A DNA stretch of 6,911 nt from Planctomycetaceae bacterium. Its GTDB lineage: Bacteria; Planctomycetota; Phycisphaerae; Phycisphaerales; SM1A02. The DNA is taken from the NCBI GenBank assembly GCA_002737585.1, contig NSIA01000164.1:1-6911 (forward strand), written 5' to 3'. Each line of letters opens with the position of its first letter. Within the stretch, counting starts at the first letter, position 1. The notes beneath the pieces were generated by a model that was given only the letters and a program-made list of their open reading frames with translations, did not search any database and had not been told where the DNA came from. The position numbers were made by a program, and so were the translations under genes. Below are positions 1 to 4,911 of the stretch, piece by piece.

Positions 1-1
1 C

Positions 2-673
2 GTCGGTATCTACCGCGGTGGCAACGCAGCAACGCCCGTTCCTGCAGTGGAAGTTGAGGTAGCCCTGGTAAAGATGGCCTACGCACTGAGTGGCAACCTT
101 GAGCCGAGTGATGTCATTGCCAGCAAGACATTCCAACTCAACAGTGCAAACATCCCAGTCACCGAGCGGGTGGAATGGACATGGGCGAATGCCTCCGATC
201 GCCCCCAAATTGAACTGGAAACCACCAGCAATGTTGGACTCGGTGGGTATTACGTGGCGATCCGTCTGCTTGGAGACACCGCCACCCTCGCCGCAGCTCA
301 GGGACTTCGAGTGGTCTACCTGCAATCAACGGGCGGATCATTCAACAATTTCGGGTACTACATCGATACTGTTTTCGGTAACTACAACTTCGGTCAGTAT
401 TCCAACGGAACCGTCGCGGTCCCCCGCTACAAGCCAGCGCGAATGCTCACTGAGACCTATGGCGTGGTTGGCCCGAACGTTCCGCCACCTCCGTCCTGCC
501 CGGCTGACTTGAACCTCGACGGCGTGGTCAACGGCGCGGATCTTGGAATCATGCTCGGTGCCTGGGGCCCATGCCCATCCACCCCGTGCGCTGCTGACTT
601 GAACCTCGACGGCGTGGTCAACGGCGCCGACCTTGGTGGGTTGCTCGGTGCTTGGGGCCCGTGCCCGGTCTGA
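2..673 (+). CDS. Secreted protein C-terminal fragment with two dockerin-like repeats (5' partial)
   Basis: The frame is open from the left edge of the window, so the true start lies upstream; a GTG at 47 is in frame but is probably internal. The first ~150 residues are rich in T, V, G, N, Y and F and have no membrane segment, like an extracellular beta-sandwich, but I do not recognise a family. The end carries two copies of a D-x-N-x-D-G-V-V-x-G-A-D-L loop (from 503 and 593), each followed by LGAWGPCP. The spacing of D, N, D and D matches the calcium-binding loop of type I dockerin repeats. Such tails are common on extracellular proteins of Phycisphaerae-like planctomycetes, where the binding partner is generally unknown. 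Cysteines flank each copy (CPAD, CAAD, GPCP). The stop is TGA at 671-673, and a strong hairpin follows at 703-739. Function of the missing N-terminal part cannot be told. Confidence 0.85.
   Translation, partial: VGIYRGGNAATPVPAVEVEVALVKMAYALSGNLEPSDVIASKTFQLNSANIPVTERVEWTWANASDRPQIELETTSNVGLGGYYVAIRLLGDTATLAAAQGLRVVYLQSTGGSFNNFGYYIDTVFGNYNFGQYSNGTVAVPRYKPARMLTETYGVVGPNVPPPPSCPADLNLDGVVNGADLGIMLGAWGPCPSTPCAADLNLDGVVNGADLGGLLGAWGPCPV
503..667 (+). repeat. Direct repeat of the dockerin coding unit, 90-bp period
   Basis: The dockerin-like unit occurs twice, starting at 503 and 593. The first 35 bases of the two copies (503-537 and 593-627) are identical. Similarity continues with scattered changes through the LGAWGPCP segment. 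Identity at synonymous positions points to a recent duplication or to gene conversion within the gene. Confidence 0.9.
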
Positions 674-702
674 CCGAAGCGCTCCATCTCACTGCTACTA
701 CC

Positions 703-748
703 AGTTCGCTGCTCGAGGCCACCCCTCGAGCAGCGAACTTCTTTCACG
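703..748 (+). terminator. Intrinsic terminator after the dockerin gene
   Basis: A perfect 16-bp inverted repeat (703-718 with 724-739, loop CCACC) begins 29 bases after the stop of the dockerin gene. It is followed by a short pyrimidine-rich stretch, TTCTTTC. The stem is long and GC-rich, while the U-tract is imperfect. The right arm ends only 12 bases before the first ATG of the next gene, so the hairpin could also affect that gene's expression. Confidence 0.75.
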
Positions 749-751
749 GGC

Positions 752-1054
752 ATGGCACGCACATCACCGGGGTTCGCTCCTATCCTCCGCACCGTGCCAG
801 ACCAACCAGCAGCGCGTTCCTCAACGAACACTCCAAATCGCCACCAGCATCGTCGTGATTGGAAACGCTGGGCGCTGCTGTCCCTGTACATCGCTGCATA
901 CGGCGGATTCATTGGCGTAGCAGTGGCTGCGCCCGCGCTCTTGGCGACCGCCGTCATCGGCGGCATCAATCTTGCCGTGGTGTGGGGGTTTGCACTCATC
1001 GTGCTGGCCTTCGTCATTGCGCTTGCGGCACTTCGCCTTCCGGAGCAAGCCTGA
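752..1054 (+). CDS. DUF485 small membrane protein, YjcH-like partner of ActP
   Basis: This is a 100-residue protein. A basic stretch (HQHRRDWKR, about 31-39) precedes two membrane helices at about 40-60 and 66-93. The pattern W-x(7)-Y-x(3)-G-F-I-G-V-A-x-A-x-P fits the DUF485 family, whose members (E. coli YjcH, 104 residues) are encoded next to the acetate symporter ActP. The role is not firmly known; an accessory part in symporter function is assumed from gene linkage. The protein ends soon after the second helix and lacks the longer polar tail seen in YjcH. The first ~30 residues are low in recognisable features, and no good ribosome-binding site precedes ATG 752. GTG 794 is an alternative start that leaves both helices intact. 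The TGA stop is one base before the actP start, so the two are very likely co-transcribed and translationally coupled. Confidence 0.8.
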   Translation: MARTSPGFAPILRTVPDQPAARSSTNTPNRHQHRRDWKRWALLSLYIAAYGGFIGVAVAAPALLATAVIGGINLAVVWGFALIVLAFVIALAALRLPEQA

Positions 1055-1055
1055 C

Positions 1056-2804
1056 ATGCTGGCAGACAACACACCCACGGACTGGGTATCGGTTGGGGTC
1101 TTCGGCGCCTTCACGGTGGCCGTACTGGTACTGAGCTCACTGCTTGGCCGCCGCGCATCAAGTGCCAAGGGCTACTTTGCAGCGCACGGGCAAATCGGTT
1201 GGTTTGTCAACGGTATTGCGTTTGCGGGCGACTATCTCTCCGCCGCGAGTTTCCTGGGTATCTGCGGACTGATTGCATTCTGGGGATATGACGGCTTCCT
1301 CTACTCCATCGGATACCTGGCTGGATGGATCGTGGCGCTGCTAGTGGTTGCAGAACCCATTCGTCGACTTGGTAAGTACACGTTTGCCGATGCACTGAAT
1401 GCACGATTCGGCTCACGGCTGGTCACGCTTGCGGCAGCCGTGAGCACGCTACTGGTCAGCCTCTTCTATCTCATTCCACAGATGGTGGGCGCGGGTGCAC
1501 TCATCAAACCACTGCTGGGGCTGCCATCATGGGTGGGGGTTGGACTGGTGGGCGTGGTAGTGACGGTGATCGTGACCACCGCCGGAATGGTCAGTACCAC
1601 CTGGGTGCAGTTCATTAAGGGCGGACTCTTACTCTCCTTGTGCGCCATTCTTGCTGCACTGATCCTGGGGCGCGGATTTGAAGTGCGCGCTGCAGGACCA
1701 GCGCGCGAGGCACCGGCGCGCAACGTTGGATCCGTGGTGGCACTGCCAGCGTGGGCCATCATGGAAGGCCCACCAGGCGAAGCGGCAAACTTCGCAGTGG
1801 ATCCCGATGGACTGGTACGCACCGAAGGCGCGCGCACTGGCCCACTCGGCCCGATCGACTTCCTACGCGTCTTCTCCGCAAGCGACATTGCAGCGTGGCG
1901 CACCATCACAGCCAAGGATGAAACCGGCGCCGTGCACAGCATGGCTACCCCGGAGACGATCCATGGCGATGTGCTGCTCCAACCAGGAAACAGCCCCGCA
2001 TTCCGGGGCTTGCGTTCTGGAAGCGTGACGGACCGCGTTGACTTTGTCTCACTGATGCTGGCGCTCTTCTTAGGGACAGCCAGCCTGCCGCACATCTTGA
2101 TCCGTTACTACACCGTGTCCGATGTGCGAAGCGCGCGGCTCAGTACGGTGGTGGGCATTGGTGCCATCGGATCGTTTTATATTCTCACGCTGTACTTGGG
2201 TCTTGGTGCCATGACTGGCGGCGCGCTGGATACTTCCGATAGCAACATGTCGGCGCCACTCTTGGCGCGCAGCTTTGGCAGCGTGCTCTTTGCGCTGATT
2301 TCCAGCGTGGCGTTCTTCACCGTGCTTGGAACGGTCAGCGGTTTGGTGCTGGCGGGTAGCGGCGCGGTAGCGCGCGACTTGGTCATCACCGTGCTCGGCC
2401 GCACGCCGGATGATCATGCACAGGTACGGATCGCGCGTATTGCAGCGCTGGCGCTCGGCACGTGCGCCATGATTCTTGGGCTGCTATTCAAAGACCTCAA
2501 TGCATCGTTCCTGGTGGGGTGGGCATTCAATATTGCTGCCAGCGCCAACCTGCCAGCGCTGCTGATGGCACTGTTCTGGAAGCGCGCCACCAAGGAGGGC
2601 ATTGCCACCGCCATCATCGTGGGGCTGTCCTCCAGCTTGGTGTGGGTGCTGCTCTCCAAGGATGCGTTTGAGAAGGTGTACGGTCTTCCTGGCGCCGATG
2701 CGTGGATGCCGTTTAGCCAGCCCGCATTGGTCACCATTCCGCTCGGCGCAGTGGCTGGCATCCTGGTCTCACTTGCCACGCGGCCGCGAACGCAGCCCGT
2801 CTGA
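1056..2804 (+). CDS. actP: Cation/acetate symporter, sodium:solute symporter family
   Basis: This inner-membrane transporter (582 residues) belongs to the sodium:solute symporter family and should take up acetate or a similar short carboxylate with a cation. ActP-type landmarks are AGDYLSAASFLGI (57-69), GYDGFLYSIGYLAGW (77-91), RLGKYTFADAL (104-114), LIPQMVGAGALI (139-150), TTWVQFIKG (181-189), FLGTASLPHILIRYYTVSD (338-356) and SGLVLAGSGAVARDL (428-442). The start is ATG 1056, preceded by GGAG at 1042-1045 and lying one base after the DUF485 stop. An in-frame ATG at 972 lies inside that upstream gene and is unlikely. Residues ~208-328 form a long hydrophilic loop, predicted periplasmic, much longer than the ~45-residue equivalent in E. 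coli ActP. No acetyl-CoA synthetase gene is in the window. Exact substrate is inferred from the family. Confidence 0.92.
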   Translation: MLADNTPTDWVSVGVFGAFTVAVLVLSSLLGRRASSAKGYFAAHGQIGWFVNGIAFAGDYLSAASFLGICGLIAFWGYDGFLYSIGYLAGWIVALLVVAEPIRRLGKYTFADALNARFGSRLVTLAAAVSTLLVSLFYLIPQMVGAGALIKPLLGLPSWVGVGLVGVVVTVIVTTAGMVSTTWVQFIKGGLLLSLCAILAALILGRGFEVRAAGPAREAPARNVGSVVALPAWAIMEGPPGEAANFAVDPDGLVRTEGARTGPLGPIDFLRVFSASDIAAWRTITAKDETGAVHSMATPETIHGDVLLQPGNSPAFRGLRSGSVTDRVDFVSLMLALFLGTASLPHILIRYYTVSDVRSARLSTVVGIGAIGSFYILTLYLGLGAMTGGALDTSDSNMSAPLLARSFGSVLFALISSVAFFTVLGTVSGLVLAGSGAVARDLVITVLGRTPDDHAQVRIARIAALALGTCAMILGLLFKDLNASFLVGWAFNIAASANLPALLMALFWKRATKEGIATAIIVGLSSSLVWVLLSKDAFEKVYGLPGADAWMPFSQPALVTIPLGAVAGILVSLATRPRTQPV

Positions 2805-2807
2805 GGC

Positions 2808-2863
2808 ACTCGGACTGATGGACTCGGACTGATGGACTCGGACTGATGGACTCGGACTGACGC
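2808..2863 (+). repeat. Tandem repeat, four units of 14 bp
   Basis: Four consecutive copies of ACTCGGACTGATGG begin at 2808, 2822, 2836 and 2850, immediately after the actP stop codon. The first three are identical. The last differs at its end (ACTCGGACTGACGC). The length of 14 is not a multiple of three and the array lies outside the reading frame, so it is not coding. Confidence 0.92.
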
Positions 2864-2872
2864 ACTACGCAA

Positions 2873-2933
2873 ATGAAACAGGACCCCAATGAAACAGGAC
2901 CCCCATGAAACAGGACCTCAAATGAAACAGGGG
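2873..2933 (+). repeat. Tandem repeat, four units of 16-17 bp
   Basis: Units beginning ATGAAACAGG start at 2873, 2889, 2905 and 2922. The first three continue as ACCCCA, ACCCCC and ACCTCAA. The fourth reads ATGAAACAGGGG and runs straight into the left arm of the terminator hairpin. The array begins only nine bases after the 14-bp array and has an unrelated unit. Confidence 0.88.
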
Positions 2934-2956
2934 CGACCGTGATGGTCGCCCCTGTT
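2926..2956. terminator. Shared terminator between convergent actP and PEP-CTERM genes
   Basis: A perfect 13-bp inverted repeat (2926-2938 with 2944-2956, loop GTGAT) lies between the two converging genes. On the minus strand the hairpin is followed by TCATTTG, a modest U-rich stretch, and sits 26 bases after the PEP-CTERM gene's stop codon. On the plus strand it is followed by GTGTTTCC. It probably ends transcription in both directions, more convincingly from the minus strand. Confidence 0.75.
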
Positions 2957-2982
2957 GTGTTTCCGTGAGTTCCGCAGTTCTC

Positions 2983-3606
2983 TTAGCGGCGCTTGCGCGA
3001 ACCACCGATGAGACCGGCGAAGCCGATGAGCGCTACTGCGCCTGGTGCTGGCACTGCAAAGTAGAGGTTGTTAGCGGTGGCGAAGTTGGTTCCAGCGGGC
3101 AAGTTGCCTGCCACAGAGATGGAAATGCTGGAGATGGCAGCACCCGTTGAGTAGAACCCAACAAAGTCAGCGGCTGTTGCGGCATAGCCCAAGTAAGACG
3201 AGCCATCGGCCAATGTCACGCCAATGATGGCTGGAATGACGTTGAAGGAAGCGTCAGTCGCGAAGAAGTTGCCGGCAACTCCCTGCACGCTTGGCGACAA
3301 AGTGAACGTGAGGAGCGCTTCAGCACTGTTGGTGGACATGAAGCCCGAACCTGCATAGAGCTCTCCTGGCGCACTGGCTGTCCATTGGATCCCGCCGGCA
3401 TTACCGGTGAGGCCGTTCAAGTAGAAGCCGTTGTACGAGTCGAAAGTCTCGGTTGCAACGGATCCACCTTGGGAAACTGTGAAGCCGGTCCACAGTGTGT
3501 TGTTGGTGAAGACAACCATAGCAGCTGAGGCGGCCTGGGTCATTGCCACGGCCAATACCGCAGCAGAGAGCCCGATTTTAACTGACATTGAAGATCGAAT
3601 TGACAT
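2983..3606 (-). CDS. Secreted protein with PEP-CTERM-type (VPAP) sorting tail
   Basis: This 207-residue exported protein has an N-terminal signal peptide (basic SIRSSMSVK, hydrophobic core about 11-22, likely cleavage after ASA near residue 28). The middle is rich in G, S, T, A and F, lacks cysteine, and looks like a small beta-sheet domain. The end has VPAPGA (185-190), a short hydrophobic helix and RKRR at the extreme C-terminus. That tripartite layout is the PEP-CTERM sorting signal in a variant where the central E is A, a form common in planctomycetes. Known PEP-CTERM proteins are handled by an exosortase, which removes the tail; none is encoded in the window. The ATG at 3606 is chosen because AGGAG (3612-3616) lies five bases upstream. 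A second in-frame ATG, seven residues in, has no such site. The binding or structural role of the mature protein is unknown. Confidence 0.88.
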   Translation of the reverse strand: MSIRSSMSVKIGLSAAVLAVAMTQAASAAMVVFTNNTLWTGFTVSQGGSVATETFDSYNGFYLNGLTGNAGGIQWTASAPGELYAGSGFMSTNSAEALLTFTLSPSVQGVAGNFFATDASFNVIPAIIGVTLADGSSYLGYAATAADFVGFYSTGAAISSISISVAGNLPAGTNFATANNLYFAVPAPGAVALIGFAGLIGGSRKRR

Positions 3607-3611
3607 TGAAA

Positions 3612-3616
3612 CTCCT
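3612..3616 (-). promoter_or_regulatory. Shine-Dalgarno site of the PEP-CTERM gene
   Basis: AGGAG on the minus strand is spaced five bases from the ATG at 3606-3604. It decides in favour of this start over the in-frame ATG at 3588-3586. The two ATGs lie in an 18-bp-spaced duplication of TTCAATGTCA (3601-3610 and 3583-3592). Confidence 0.8.
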
Positions 3617-3638
3617 GGGAAAAGAAAAACAATAAAAG

Positions 3639-3667
3639 AAAAAAATGTTGGTTAAAATTAACCAACA
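3639..3667 (-). promoter_or_regulatory. Leader hairpin plus U7 (attenuator-like) before the PEP-CTERM gene
   Basis: A perfect inverted repeat with 10-base arms (TGTTGGTTAA at 3646-3655, TTAACCAACA at 3658-3667) is followed on the minus strand by seven consecutive T (3645-3639). The layout is that of an intrinsic terminator. It lies between the promoter at 3698-3726 and the start codon at 3606, so it would sit inside the mRNA leader. It may be an attenuator; being a near-perfect palindrome, it could instead be a repressor operator. The stem is AT-rich, so terminator strength is uncertain. Confidence 0.6.
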
Positions 3668-3697
3668 ACACTTCCCATTTCCAAGCCCTCTGGGATC

Positions 3698-3726
3698 ATA
3701 ATAGCACTAGTAAAGTGATTTGTCAA
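3698..3726 (-). promoter_or_regulatory. Sigma70-type promoter of the PEP-CTERM gene
   Basis: On the minus strand TTGACA (3726-3721) and TATTAT (3703-3698) are separated by exactly 17 bases, close to the bacterial housekeeping consensus. Transcription would start near 3690, giving a leader of roughly 85 bases that contains the hairpin at 3646-3667. Confidence 0.75.
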
Positions 3727-3909
3727 ATTGTCTCACAGAATTTCTTGTATTATTTGTGCAACCGCACTCTGTCACTTCCTGTCGCTGTTTGCGGTGTGGG
3801 AGCGTCAAAAACTGGCGTTTTTGTTTATGGGTGCTGCACGATTGAGGCGGATTTGAAGGGGAATCACCCTCCGAAAATTACAAGTCCTGTCGGTTGTACT
3901 CTAAAACTA
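3727..3909 (+). other. Upstream region of the yeiH-like gene, no clear promoter
   Basis: The region between the minus-strand promoter and the YeiH-like start holds no gene I can support. The yeiH frame is open back to a GTG at 3715, but that extension does not resemble the family. A small hairpin (CAAAAAC 3806-3812, GTTTTTG 3817-3823, loop TGGC) is present. No convincing -35/-10 pair and no Shine-Dalgarno site for the ATG at 3910 were found. The divergent promoters of this intergenic stretch may overlap. Confidence 0.5.
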
Positions 3910-4899
3910 ATGAGCGATTCATCCAATGTGCAGGAGCAACCTTTGCAGCCAACTGCCGAATCGCCACCAATGTGGAAGATTCTTTTCTTTGCAATCGTGC
4001 TCGTCGCCGTCAGCGGTCCATGGTCAAGAGCCGATGTGGCGTTGGGCGCAGGAATCGCACTGGCACTTTGTGGACTTTCCTCGTTTACAAAGCAGAGCAA
4101 GACCGCATCGAAATGGCTCATTCAAGCATGCGTGGTTGTGCTTGGTCTTCGACTCGATCTTTCAGTTGTCGCACATTCTGCGATCGAAAGTTTGGCTCTC
4201 GCCGCGGGAACGATCATCGGAGCAGTCGTCATTGGATTGTTCTTAGGCAAACTCTTAAAGTGCGGACGCGAAGTTTCGACACTCGTGACTTCGGGCACAG
4301 CGATCTGCGGAGGATCTGCGATCGTGGCGATTGGTGCTGCAATCAATGCTTCAACATCGGCAATGGCTGTCGCGACTGGTGCGATCTTCATCTTGAACGC
4401 AGTGGGCCTTTGGACGCTTCCGATGATCGGCCACTCATTGGGATTGACCGAGGTTCAGTTCGGTCAATGGGCAGGCGTCGCACTGCACGACATCGCATCG
4501 GTTGGTGGGGCATCAAGCAGCTATGGTCCAGTTGCATTCGACACAGCGACGATCGTCAAACTCACGCGAGTCATCTGGATTTTTCCACTCGCACTCTTTG
4601 CAGGTCAGTGGATGCGCCGCGGCGACGCGTCGGCCCCAAGGCCAGCCTTTCCATGGTTCATCATCGCCTTTCTTGTGGCCAGTGGAGTGCGAACTTTATT
4701 CCCACAATTAAAGTCGATCGAAGCGAATATGATCTTCACCTCAGGTCTTGGCTTTCAACTCGCGCTCTTCTTGATCGGGTCTAGTCTTTCTCGTGAAGCG
4801 ATTAAGAAAGTTGGATGGCGCGCATTTGTCCAAGCGACTGTGCTTTGGATCATCGTCGCAGCTGCATCTTTAGGTGTTATTTATTGGGGAGTGGTCTAG
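3910..4899 (+). CDS. YeiH-family membrane protein, putative sulfate exporter family
   Basis: This polytopic inner-membrane protein (329 residues) has about ten hydrophobic segments from residue 22 to the end. It matches the YeiH/UPF0324 family (conserved hypothetical 698), also listed as the putative sulfate exporter family. Supporting segments are TASKWLIQACVVVLGLRLDL, SGTAICGGSAIVAIG (128-142), HDIASVGGASSSYG (193-206), KLTRVIWIFPLAL (217-229) and the closing FLIGSSLSREAIKKVGWRA. The HD-x(2)-SV-x-GA form of the central motif differs from the HE-x(2)-QV form I recall for other members. Substrate is not experimentally settled for most of the family; export of sulfate or a related anion is a prediction. 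ATG 3910 gives normal family length; ATG 3970 is a possible later start, and neither has a good ribosome-binding site. The cytochrome gene starts 12 bases after the stop, so an operon is likely. Confidence 0.85.
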   Translation: MSDSSNVQEQPLQPTAESPPMWKILFFAIVLVAVSGPWSRADVALGAGIALALCGLSSFTKQSKTASKWLIQACVVVLGLRLDLSVVAHSAIESLALAAGTIIGAVVIGLFLGKLLKCGREVSTLVTSGTAICGGSAIVAIGAAINASTSAMAVATGAIFILNAVGLWTLPMIGHSLGLTEVQFGQWAGVALHDIASVGGASSSYGPVAFDTATIVKLTRVIWIFPLALFAGQWMRRGDASAPRPAFPWFIIAFLVASGVRTLFPQLKSIEANMIFTSGLGFQLALFLIGSSLSREAIKKVGWRAFVQATVLWIIVAAASLGVIYWGVV

Positions 4900-4911
4900 T
4901 ATCAATACTCA

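Noticed and set aside
753..768. Possible sigma54 promoter (TGGCACG) at the start of the DUF485 gene
   Set aside because: The -24 half matches, but the expected TTGC at the -12 position is TCAC, and the site overlaps the start codon.
972..1055. Longer N-terminus for ActP starting at ATG 972
   Set aside because: It would overlap the DUF485 gene almost fully in another frame, and the extra residues do not look like the family. ATG 1056 has a GGAG upstream.
457..1074. Minus-strand open frame of ~200 residues across the dockerin and DUF485 genes
   Set aside because: It spans two well-supported plus-strand genes and a terminator, and shows no family resemblance.
2808..2933. CRISPR array
   Set aside because: Units are 14-17 bp, directly adjacent with no unique spacers, so this is a simple tandem repeat.
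3720..3753. Plus-strand promoter TTGTCA / TATTAT for yeiH
   Set aside because: Spacing is 22 bases from TTGTCA or 14 from TTGTCT, neither compatible with a normal sigma70 promoter.
3715..3909. GTG 3715 as start of the YeiH protein
   Set aside because: The 65-residue extension lacks family similarity and overlaps the divergent promoter; ATG 3910 gives the usual length.
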